From: CAIQJJ01 sp964606085 | Lineage (GTDB): Bacteria; Chloroflexota; Anaerolineae; Anaerolineales; UBA4823 | Length of the DNA: 15,478 bases | Assembly: GCA_964606085.1 (NCBI GenBank) | Contig: CAZSFD010000102.1 | Location: 1 to 15,478 of the forward strand | Reading direction: 5' to 3' | Part shown: positions 7,750-14,712 of the stretch, piece after piece | How the letters are laid out: every line of letters starts with the position of its first letter | Numbering within the stretch: the first letter of the stretch is position 1 | Position numbers and translations under genes: made by a program | Notes under the pieces: generated by a model | What the model was told of the DNA's origin: nothing | Seen by the model: only the letters and a program-made list of their open reading frames with translations | Databases searched by the model: none

Positions 7750-10557
7750 TCAAATGGTAAAGGGGGTCAATTCGCCCCAGTTCGGCCCGCTGCGAGCTTC
7801 GGTCTTGAGTGGGATGGTGAGGGGGTAAGCATTTTCCATCACTTGCTGCACCACCTGGGCCGCCTGGGTCAGTTCGCTTGTCTTACATTCTAGCACAAGT
7901 TCATCATGCACCTGCAATAACATGCGCGCCGAAAGCCCAGCAGCGTGCAGCGCAGCCGGCAGGCGCAGCATGGCGAGCTTCATAATGTCGGCAGCCGTGC
8001 CTTGAATGGGGGCGTTGATGGCCTCGCGTTCTTCGCGGGCACGCACCTGGGGGTTGCGTTCGGTTTTGAGCGTGGGGAAATAGCGCTTGCGCCCCAGCAG
8101 GGTTTCCACATAGCCCTGCTGGGCGGCCTGTTTCCTCATGCCATCGAGATAGCTTTTGACGCCGGGGAATTGCTCGAAATAGGCTTTGACGAAGTTTTCG
8201 GCCTCGGCCAGCGTCAAGTCTGAGGTGCGGGTGAGGCCAAAGGCGCTCATGCCATAGATCAGGCCGAAGTTGATCGCCTTGGCCGCCCGGCGCTTGTCTT
8301 TGCTCACCTGATCGAGCGGGATGGCGTAGATAGCGGCGGCGGTGGCGGCGTGAATATCTTGCCCGGCGCGGAAGGCCGCCAGCAGCGTCGCATCCTGCGA
8401 CATGTGGGCGGCGATGCGCAGTTCCACCTGCGAATAATCTACCGCCAGCAGCAGATGGCCCGGCGCAGCCAGGAAGGCCCGGCGCACCTTCTGGCCCAAC
8501 TCGGTGCGAGTGGGGATATTTTGCAGGTTGGGGTCTGATGAAGACACACGCCCGGTGACGGCAGCCGTCTGACTGTACGAGGTATGTACGCGCCCGCTGG
8601 CCGGGTTGATTTGCAGCGGCAAGGCATCTACATAGGTAGATTTGAGCTTGGAAAGCTCGCGCTGCTCCAGCACCCAATCAATCACCGTGTGCTGGCCGCG
8701 CAGGCTTTCCAGCACGTCGGCGGCGGTGGAATAATGGCCGGAGGCGGTGCGCTTGGTGTTGCCCGGCGGCGGCAGCTTGAGGCGGTCGAACAGCGCCACC
8801 GAGAGCTGCTGCGTGGAATTGAGGTTGAATGGCTCGCCAACAGCCGTATGTACCTGGCTTTCCAGTTGGCGCAGGCGGGCATCCAATTCGACCGACATTT
8901 GCGCCAGGAAAGCCGTATCCAGGGTGATGCCGGCCATTTCCATAGCGGCCAGTATCGGGACCAGCGGCATTTCCATCTCGCTGAAGAGCTTCGCTGCCCC
9001 GGCATTTTCCATCTCTTCTTGTAACTGGGGGATCAATTGCAGCACGGTGGCGGCATCGGCAGCGGCATAGGCCGCGGCGGGTTCGACCGCCACCTGCGCC
9101 ATGCTGATCTGGTTCTTGCCCTTGCCGATCAGTTCTTCGATTTCGGTCATCTGGCGGCCCAGGCGCGCCCACGAGAGACCTTTCAACCCCAGGTTGCGCG
9201 AAGACGGGTTGACCAGCCATTCGGCCAGCATGGTGTCGAAACTAAGCGGGGTGACAGGCAGGCCATAGCGCGCCAGCACGATGTAATCGTACTTCACGTT
9301 ATGCCCGGCTTTGGCAATGCGCGCATCGGTCAACGGGCCGCGTAAGGCGGCGAGAACCGCATCGAGGGGCAGTTGGCGTTCGGCAGTCTGGTGGCCGACG
9401 GGGATGTAATAGCCTTTGTCGCCTGATACCGCCAGTGAGATGCCAACCAGTTCGGCGGTCATTTCATGGGTGGAAGTGGTTTCCGTATCGAAGGCGATCA
9501 GCGCCGCGGCCTGCAATTGCTGGCGCAGCGCTTCGAGGCCTTCGGGCGTATCCACGATTTCGTAGGCGATGTCGCTGGCAGGCGGCGGGGGCGGCGGAGC
9601 GCCAACCACGCCCTGCGCCGGGCCAAACAGCGAAAGCTGCTGGCCGTGCTGTGCCGCCGGGGCACTGCTCATGCCATAGACCTGTTTGACCACATCGAGG
9701 CGGGTGAGCAACGAGCGAAATTCCAACTCACGAAAGATCGCTTCCACCGCCGCCGGGTCGAACTGGCCGGTGCGGGCAGCCGCCACATCGAGCTTGACCG
9801 GGGCATCGGTGGCGATGGTCGCCAACTTGCGGCTCAGGTCGGCCATCTCGCGCCCGGCTTCGAGCCTGTTACGCACGGCGGGTTTGAGGTCATCCAGGTG
9901 GGCGTAGAGGTTATCGAGTGTGCTGTAAACGCCCAGCAGAGCGACGGCTGTTTTCTCGCCAATGCCCTTCACGCCAGGAATGTTGTCTGACGTATCGCCG
10001 ACGAGGGCTTTGTAATCCACAATTTGCGTTGGCTGCACACCCAGGTAGGCGAAGACATCGGCGGCGCGGTAATCTTTGGCATCGGCAATGCTCTTGCCCG
10101 GCAGGTTGACCAGCACACGATCATCCACCAGCTGCAGCAAATCGCGGTCGCCGGTGATGATCTTGACGCCATAGCCCTGCGCCACGGCGGCGCGCGCCAC
10201 CGACCCCAGCACATCATCGGCTTCGTAGCCTTCCATTTCGAGGCGGGGGATGTTAAAGGTATCTACCACCTGGCGAATGCGGGTGATCTGCGGGCGCAGG
10301 TCGTCGGGCATTTTGGCACGCGTGGCTTTGTATGCGGGATAGAGCGCGTCGCGGAAGGTTTTGCCGGTATCGAAGGCCACCGCCAGATATTCGGGGCGTT
10401 CTTGCTCGAACAGGCGCAGCAAAATGCTGACAAAGCCGAAGGTGCCGGCGGTTGGTTCGCCGGCTTTGGTGCTAAAGCTGCTGCTGCCACTGGTCATGGC
10501 AAAATAGGCGCGATAGGCCAGGGCGTGCCCATCGAGGAGATACAGGGTAGGCGGCAT
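7750..10557 (-). CDS. polA: DNA polymerase I
   Basis: 935 residues, a full-length family A polymerase for lagging-strand processing and repair. The 5' nuclease domain (about 1-290) shows FDTGKTFRDALYPAYKATR, GYEADDVLG, ITGDRDLLQL and LVGDTSDNIPGVKGIG. After a Gln/Pro-rich linker with a run of six prolines, the DEDy 3'-5' exonuclease domain keeps its key residues: Asp357/Glu359 in FDTET, HNVKYD, and YAAAD. Proofreading should therefore be active, unlike in Taq-type PolA. The polymerase domain has motif A DYSQVELR (Asp707), motif B RRAAKAINFGLIYG and motif C QVHDE (Asp885, Glu886). Motif B carries Phe, as in E. coli PolA and Taq. The start at 10557 (MPPTLYLLDG) is preferred; the open frame to 10656 lies inside the dinB-like gene. 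GGAG in the end of that gene serves as ribosome binding site. It is the third gene of the operon. Confidence 0.98.
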   Translation of the reverse strand: MPPTLYLLDGHALAYRAYFAMTSGSSSFSTKAGEPTAGTFGFVSILLRLFEQERPEYLAVAFDTGKTFRDALYPAYKATRAKMPDDLRPQITRIRQVVDTFNIPRLEMEGYEADDVLGSVARAAVAQGYGVKIITGDRDLLQLVDDRVLVNLPGKSIADAKDYRAADVFAYLGVQPTQIVDYKALVGDTSDNIPGVKGIGEKTAVALLGVYSTLDNLYAHLDDLKPAVRNRLEAGREMADLSRKLATIATDAPVKLDVAAARTGQFDPAAVEAIFRELEFRSLLTRLDVVKQVYGMSSAPAAQHGQQLSLFGPAQGVVGAPPPPPPASDIAYEIVDTPEGLEALRQQLQAAALIAFDTETTSTHEMTAELVGISLAVSGDKGYYIPVGHQTAERQLPLDAVLAALRGPLTDARIAKAGHNVKYDYIVLARYGLPVTPLSFDTMLAEWLVNPSSRNLGLKGLSWARLGRQMTEIEELIGKGKNQISMAQVAVEPAAAYAAADAATVLQLIPQLQEEMENAGAAKLFSEMEMPLVPILAAMEMAGITLDTAFLAQMSVELDARLRQLESQVHTAVGEPFNLNSTQQLSVALFDRLKLPPPGNTKRTASGHYSTAADVLESLRGQHTVIDWVLEQRELSKLKSTYVDALPLQINPASGRVHTSYSQTAAVTGRVSSSDPNLQNIPTRTELGQKVRRAFLAAPGHLLLAVDYSQVELRIAAHMSQDATLLAAFRAGQDIHAATAAAIYAIPLDQVSKDKRRAAKAINFGLIYGMSAFGLTRTSDLTLAEAENFVKAYFEQFPGVKSYLDGMRKQAAQQGYVETLLGRKRYFPTLKTERNPQVRAREEREAINAPIQGTAADIMKLAMLRLPAALHAAGLSARMLLQVHDELVLECKTSELTQAAQVVQQVMENAYPLTIPLKTEARSGPNWGELTPFTI

Positions 10558-10562
10558 GGGGG

Positions 10563-11120
10563 CTACTCCAATAGCGTGCGAATTTGATGCACATGCTCCT
10601 GCTCGTGGGCGAGCAGGCCCAGGATGGCATCGGTGACAGTGCCGTTCAGCCCCCACGGAAAGATCAACGGCCTGGCAAATTGTTCCGGCGTCATGGCGCG
10701 CACCAGGTCACAAAATTGCTGGCGGGCGAAGCGCCATTCCTGCAGGATTTGTTCATAAGACAGGTCGGCGCGTTCCAGCACGCTTTGTTCGTTGTAATAG
10801 TCGGGGCCGCGCAGGGCGGCTGGCACTTCGGGCGGGTTGCCGGCCAACATGGCGCGCAGCGACCCCAGGCTGCCATCTTCCCAGCCGGTGAGGTGCGAGA
10901 TAACTTCCTTTTTCGTCCAGCCTGGGTAAATTGGGCGAGCGAGGGCAACGGTTTCGAACAGTGCTTCGATCTCCTGGCGCGAGGCGTCTAACTTTTGCAG
11001 GAGGTATTCGCGGTCTTCGTAGGCTACTCCGCGTCCCGAGGGCGATTGCGCGATGATGCGTTCGATCTCGTGGCGGACACGGCTGGCTGGCTCTGGCTGC
11101 TGATTTTGTGCTTCAGTCAT
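10563..11120 (-). CDS. DinB/YfiT-like four-helix metal-binding protein
   Basis: 185 residues matching the DinB-like superfamily, small four-helix bundles that bind a divalent metal through three histidines. The helix-2 motif VISHLTGWED and the helix-4 motif HEQEHVHQIR supply the expected ligands. Family members include thiol-dependent transferases and stress-induced proteins, so the reaction here cannot be specified. This is not the DinB DNA polymerase IV despite the name. The N-terminal ~30 residues are charged and Gln/Glu-rich, outside the core domain. GGAG lies about 8 nt before the ATG. It starts 36 nt after the stop of the upstream REC fusion gene and stops 5 nt before polA, so it is almost certainly co-transcribed with both. 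Confidence 0.82.
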   Translation of the reverse strand: MTEAQNQQPEPASRVRHEIERIIAQSPSGRGVAYEDREYLLQKLDASRQEIEALFETVALARPIYPGWTKKEVISHLTGWEDGSLGSLRAMLAGNPPEVPAALRGPDYYNEQSVLERADLSYEQILQEWRFARQQFCDLVRAMTPEQFARPLIFPWGLNGTVTDAILGLLAHEQEHVHQIRTLLE

Positions 11121-11156
11121 AGAAGGTTCTCCATGGAGTACGTCAATTCGTAGTTT

Positions 11157-12743
11157 TCAACCGGCGGAAACCTCCGCTCCCTGGTATCGGCGTGTATTGG
11201 CGACAAAATCGGTGACGACATGCGGCGGCGGCAATTGCTGGCTGCTCATGATCAGGTAGCCTGGCGCCCAATAATCACCGGAGGGGTTGTCTTTGGCTAA
11301 GGATGGGAACTTCTCGAACAGGCGGTCGGACAGTTGAAAGCGCAGAATGCGCATCAGATAGCTGGCCGAGGTCGAAGGTGGCACACTGACCAGCCATTGC
11401 AGATAATCGGGGCGAACGGCGATATGCTCTAAGCGCCAGCCAAACGCCAGGCAGACCTGGCGCATCAGTTCGGGAATTTGATCGGCCATTTCGCCCACCA
11501 GGTGATGCTGCGGCAGGCGCGGCACCAGCACGCAGGCAAAGCTCAGGCTGCACACGGTGGGCGAGGCCGGGTCGAGGCGCAGCGGGCGGGTATCGGGATG
11601 GCGACGGGAGGTGATCTTGGGGGCTGGCGAGGTTTTTGGGGCGGGCGGTTCGGCGGCGGGAGCGGGAGCGGGAATCCATTCGCTGGGCGAGGTGGGCTGT
11701 TCGACGACATCGGGCGGTGCGGCTTCGGGGAGCAGGCTCAGGTCGAACGAGGCCGACACGTTGGCGAAGGATGATGTGTAGGCTGGCGCCGTCTGTGGTT
11801 CTCTGGCGGGCCGCGCGGCGGGGAGGGGCGTTGAGGGTGCGCTGCCAGCGGGCTGCTTTGCCCGGCGGGGGGGGATGGGCGGCGGGACATCGCCCAGGTC
11901 CAGTACGGGGATTTCGGCATCGTCAGGCGGCAGCGGCGGCGAAGTGGGCGGCGGCTTGGGCGCATCGGAGGCCAAGGCCCGCGCCAGGTCGGCGGCCTGG
12001 GCGCGCATTTTGGTAAAGGGCGTGGCGGCGTTGAAAGCCAGGGCCAGGGCCATATTGGCCGCCAGGCTGGTAGCGTAGAGCATGTAGTCGCTGGCGGTGG
12101 TCTGCAAATGGACAAAGCGCGCCAGGTCGCTCTGCCCCTGGCGGGCGCCCACCCAATAGCGGCCCAATTGCTGCGCCAGTTCTTGCGCCGCATCCTGGGG
12201 CAGATCGCCAGCATAGGCCCACAACTGGCCGCCCCGCACGATCAGCGCCGCGTGCGCCGCCGATTCGAGCGACAGACGGGTGAGATGTTGGGCCGCCCGG
12301 TTGACATCTTGCAGCCAGGCCGGAATGACCTCTGGTTCTGCGGGCAAGGCCGGCGGTTGAGCTGCCTCGGCTGCTTTGGCAGAGACCTGGGTGAGCTTAT
12401 CCAGGGTGCGCACCAGGTCAGGAATATAAAAAGGCTTGGTCAGGCAGCCATCGGCATTCAATTGGGTGAGCAATGGATGGGCGCAGTCGTTATTTGGTGG
12501 GATGATCAACAGGCGGGTAGATGGATTTTCGGCGCGTAAGGCCGCGACCAGGTCGGCCAGCGGCATATCAACAATGTCGCAATCTACAATCGCGGCGACA
12601 AAGCCATTCTGCCGGGCGGCCCGCACGGCCAGTTCAGCCCGGCCCACGCAAAACGGCTCGTAGCGGCCATCCTCTTCCAGGGTGATCTGGATGAGTTCGG
12701 TAAAGCCGGGCGCTTCAGAAACGACCAAAACAGGGTACATCAT
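11157..12743 (-). CDS. REC / Roadblock-like / catalytically dead Y1 (IS200 TnpA-like) fusion protein
   Basis: 528 residues. Residues 1-120 resemble a response-regulator receiver: MYPVLVVSEAP as beta-1, AAIVDCDIVDMP with a candidate Asp54/56, and LTKPF with Lys103. The usual acidic pair is Ser-Glu (9-10) and the switch Ser/Thr is absent, so phosphorylation may be lost. Residues ~143-260 look like a Roadblock/LC7-type domain (AALIVRGGQLWAYAGDLPQD). A proline-rich linker spans ~262-395. Residues ~397-522 align by eye with IS200/IS605 TnpA: LVGEMADQIPELMRQV, FGWRLEHIAVRPD, LVSVPPSTS, RLFEKFP and YWAPGYLIMSS. The HUH motif (normally PDHVH) reads PDYLQ (Tyr447, Gln449). The expected catalytic Tyr is Phe513. 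Strand-transfer activity is therefore not expected; DNA or protein binding could remain. The start at 12743 coincides with a leaderless promoter. It is the first gene of the polA operon. REC and Y1 calls are fairly sure, Roadblock less so. Confidence 0.72.
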   Translation of the reverse strand: MMYPVLVVSEAPGFTELIQITLEEDGRYEPFCVGRAELAVRAARQNGFVAAIVDCDIVDMPLADLVAALRAENPSTRLLIIPPNNDCAHPLLTQLNADGCLTKPFYIPDLVRTLDKLTQVSAKAAEAAQPPALPAEPEVIPAWLQDVNRAAQHLTRLSLESAAHAALIVRGGQLWAYAGDLPQDAAQELAQQLGRYWVGARQGQSDLARFVHLQTTASDYMLYATSLAANMALALAFNAATPFTKMRAQAADLARALASDAPKPPPTSPPLPPDDAEIPVLDLGDVPPPIPPRRAKQPAGSAPSTPLPAARPAREPQTAPAYTSSFANVSASFDLSLLPEAAPPDVVEQPTSPSEWIPAPAPAAEPPAPKTSPAPKITSRRHPDTRPLRLDPASPTVCSLSFACVLVPRLPQHHLVGEMADQIPELMRQVCLAFGWRLEHIAVRPDYLQWLVSVPPSTSASYLMRILRFQLSDRLFEKFPSLAKDNPSGDYWAPGYLIMSSQQLPPPHVVTDFVANTRRYQGAEVSAG

Positions 12744-12750
12744 GCGCTTA

Positions 12751-12780
12751 AGTCTATCATGTTCAATCGAACATTGACAA
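12751..12780 (-). promoter_or_regulatory. Candidate leaderless promoter of the polA operon
   Basis: On the minus strand, TTGTCA (12780-12775), an 18-base spacer and TAGACT (12756-12751) preceded by TGA (extended -10). Initiation would fall at 12744, one base before the ATG at 12743. No Shine-Dalgarno sequence is present. The -35 overlaps the -35 of the divergent promoter. Confidence 0.5.
12759..12774. promoter_or_regulatory. Inverted repeat between divergent promoters (operator candidate)
   Basis: ATGTTC-AATC-GAACAT, a perfect 6-base inverted repeat with a 4-base centre. It lies in the spacer of the minus-strand promoter and touches the -35 of the plus-strand promoter. A dimeric regulator bound here could control both operons. 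Which regulator is unknown. Confidence 0.35.
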
Positions 12781-12802
12781 CCAACTTTGTCCATGATATG
12801 TT
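12774..12802 (+). promoter_or_regulatory. Candidate near-leaderless promoter of the transglycosylase gene
   Basis: A perfect TTGACA (12774-12779), a 17-base spacer and TATGTT (12797-12802), with TGA before the hexamer forming an extended -10. Initiation is predicted near 12809, three bases before the ATG at 12812. No Shine-Dalgarno sequence is visible. Confidence 0.55.
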
Positions 12803-12811
12803 TGCGCCAAG

Positions 12812-14425
12812 ATGGTAAAGCAGCGTCACTTACTGGTCTGGGCATTGGTGCTGCTCCTGTTGACCGGTGGGGCAATCAGGGGGTCTGGTTCGGCTGCCAC
12901 ACAACTACCACATCGCAAGGTCAAGATCACAGTTCCCTACACGCAATATACCTGGTGGCTGTTACGGTGGAGCAATAACGAAGCCGTCTGCACCGTCACC
13001 ACCGATCACGAAGGCTGGCCAACCAGCGAAGACATTGCGCGCAACTGCACCCCGGCGGTTTACCAGGAATGGCTCAATACGCCCGCCTGTACGTTGGATG
13101 AAAACGCCCCATCTACCGATGCCTGCATCGGGCTATATCTCATGCTTCTCAACCAGCAGCCGGCTGAGAAGGAAGTGATGGTTGAGTTACCGTCTGCCCA
13201 GGTGTTGGTTGCGCTGGATGGCTGCCTGCCGACCTCGCTCGAAAATCTGTGTCCGAGCATCCCCACACTCCTTCTCACCGGCGACGAGCCGCTGCCCAAC
13301 GAACAGATCGCCACCATCTACGCCCTGTATGGCGGGGTGCAATACACCTGCCAGGGGGCTGCGTGCGCAATCCCCCTGCAGCCCACCGGCATCGAGGGTG
13401 ACACGGTAGAATTTTGGGCCGACTCAACCTTCGGCGACACAACCGCCCATTTCACGGCCCTGGTGCGGGTGATCGAAAGCGGTCCCAGCAGCGCGCCGGT
13501 AGATGAATCGGGTTGGTATATAGACGTGTTGAGCGATCAATGGCATGGCGCGCAGGTGGCAAGCTGCGCCGAGGTGTGGCAGGCGTTCCCGCCGGTGGGC
13601 GGCCCCCCCGCCTGGCTGACCACGCCCCGCGAAACGTCCCTGCTCGCCTCCGAAGACCCCTATCACTACCTGGCCGGGCGGCTGATCGCCCAGGGCGGCG
13701 TGGCCGCAGACGACTGCCCGGCCGGCGGGCTGTTAGCCAATGGATACGCCAATGCCTGCGGCCTCGAAAAAGCCTGGCCGCAAGTGATGGATTGGCAAAA
13801 CCAGTTCGACCAGACGATTATCACCGCCTCACTGCAAACCAATATCCCCGGCCAATTGCTCAAAAATATCTTCGCGCAAGAGAGCCAATTTTGGCCCGGC
13901 GTATTCAAAGCCCCCCAGGAATTTGGCCTCGGTCAGATCACCGATAATGGCGCTGAAACCGTGCTATTGTGGAATCCCACCTTTTATAACCAATTTTGCC
14001 CATTGGTTTTGGACGAAAGCACCTGCCAGAGCGGCTATGCCCTGCTCAAGAGCGATGACCAGGCCCTGTTGCGCGGCGCTTTGGCCTTGCAGGCCAAAGC
14101 CGACTGCGCCGATTGCCCCCTCGGCATTGACCTGAGTAGCTCCAACTTCAGCGTCAACCTGTTCGCCGAAACCTTGCGCGCCAACTGTGAACAGGTCGGG
14201 CAGATCGTCTACAATGCCAGCGGTCAATTGGGCGGCCATGTGAGCGGCTACGAAGATTTGTGGCGCTTCACGGTGGCAAACTATCACGCCGGGGCGGGCT
14301 GCGTTTCCTATGCCATCCATCAAGCGTGGAACAACAACCAGACGCTCGATTGGGCTACTGTCGCACAGTATTTCACGCCGCCATGCCAGGGCGTGGTTTC
14401 GTATGTCGAAAAGGTAGCGAAATAA
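12812..14425 (+). CDS. Secreted Cys-rich lytic transglycosylase-like protein (SLT fold)
   Basis: 537 residues with a signal peptide (hydrophobic run about residues 7-20). The C-terminal half carries a lysozyme-like SLT signature: IFAQESQFWPG with catalytic-type Glu357, followed by EFGLGQIT, then later VANYHAGAGCVSYAIHQAW. This layout belongs to lytic transglycosylases that cleave the MurNAc-GlcNAc bond of peptidoglycan. The N-terminal ~300 residues match nothing I recognise and may be a substrate-binding or scaffold region. I count 18 cysteines, an even number in an exported protein, suggesting many disulfides. The gene is divergent from the polA operon and converges on a LysM/M23 endopeptidase gene, so it belongs to a local wall-remodelling cluster. 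The catalytic Glu is clear; true activity is inferred, as the usual Ser-x-x-GA-x-GL-x-Q segment is altered (APQEFGLGQ). Confidence 0.78.
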   Translation: MVKQRHLLVWALVLLLLTGGAIRGSGSAATQLPHRKVKITVPYTQYTWWLLRWSNNEAVCTVTTDHEGWPTSEDIARNCTPAVYQEWLNTPACTLDENAPSTDACIGLYLMLLNQQPAEKEVMVELPSAQVLVALDGCLPTSLENLCPSIPTLLLTGDEPLPNEQIATIYALYGGVQYTCQGAACAIPLQPTGIEGDTVEFWADSTFGDTTAHFTALVRVIESGPSSAPVDESGWYIDVLSDQWHGAQVASCAEVWQAFPPVGGPPAWLTTPRETSLLASEDPYHYLAGRLIAQGGVAADDCPAGGLLANGYANACGLEKAWPQVMDWQNQFDQTIITASLQTNIPGQLLKNIFAQESQFWPGVFKAPQEFGLGQITDNGAETVLLWNPTFYNQFCPLVLDESTCQSGYALLKSDDQALLRGALALQAKADCADCPLGIDLSSSNFSVNLFAETLRANCEQVGQIVYNASGQLGGHVSGYEDLWRFTVANYHAGAGCVSYAIHQAWNNNQTLDWATVAQYFTPPCQGVVSYVEKVAK

Positions 14426-14437
14426 CCCCCTCGCCAA

Positions 14438-14472
14438 TCAAAAAGCCGCTGGGAATACCAGCGGCTTTTTGA
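14438..14472. terminator. Bidirectional intrinsic terminator
   Basis: Perfect 15-base arms (14438-14452 and 14458-14472) with a 5-base loop. The GC core GCCGCTGG/CCAGCGGC is flanked by A5 and T5. It separates the converging transglycosylase gene (stop 13 nt away) and the 61-residue gene (stop 15 nt away). Confidence 0.93.
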
Positions 14473-14486
14473 TTCTCGGCCCGATC

Positions 14487-14672
14487 TCAGAGCAAATCTT
14501 TAACCAGTTTCTTGAACTCATCCCATTCTTCCTGGAAGAAGTGCAGGGTGACATTGTTGAGTTCGAGATGATAGGTGCTTTCGCCATCGGGTTCTTCGGC
14601 ATACCAGACAATGTAATTGTCGGTTTCGGCCAGGGTTTCGGTCGTCGGTTCGGGGGATTTATCTTTCGCCAT
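14487..14672 (-). CDS. Small acidic conserved-looking protein of unknown function
   Basis: 61 residues, acidic and cytoplasmic-looking, with no signal peptide or Cys. After a polar N-terminus (~1-15) the sequence alternates as short beta-strands (NYIVWYAEEP, TYHLELNNVTLHFF) and ends in an amphipathic helix (EEWDEFKKLVKDLL). I do not recognise the family. Coding is supported by a canonical AAGGAG 8 nt before the ATG, by its position 40 nt after the M23 peptidase stop on the same strand, and by the terminator just beyond its stop. It is probably the last gene of that operon. Confidence 0.75.
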   Translation of the reverse strand: MAKDKSPEPTTETLAETDNYIVWYAEEPDGESTYHLELNNVTLHFFQEEWDEFKKLVKDLL

Positions 14673-14712
14673 CGGAAATTCTCCTTATCTTGAATGAAAT
14701 TGCTCGAATAGA

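Noticed and set aside
10558..10656. 33-residue N-terminal extension of PolA
   Set aside because: It lies within the dinB-like coding region and has unrelated composition; MPPTLYLLDG is the usual PolA start.
11129..11138. 10-base palindrome CTCCATGGAG before the dinB-like gene
   Set aside because: It overlaps the ribosome binding site, is short, and has no terminator or paired-site context; chance is sufficient.
11157..11560. Intact IS200 insertion sequence
   Set aside because: There are no end hairpins, and the transposase-like segment is an in-frame domain of a larger protein lacking catalytic residues.
12759..12774. SOS/LexA box
   Set aside because: The Gram-positive-type box is GAAC-N4-GTTC; here the half-sites are in the opposite order, so only a generic operator is claimed.
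12744..12875. 44-residue N-terminal extension of the REC fusion protein
   Set aside because: It would cross the divergent promoters and part of the transglycosylase gene; MMYPVLVV fits the receiver beta-1 strand.
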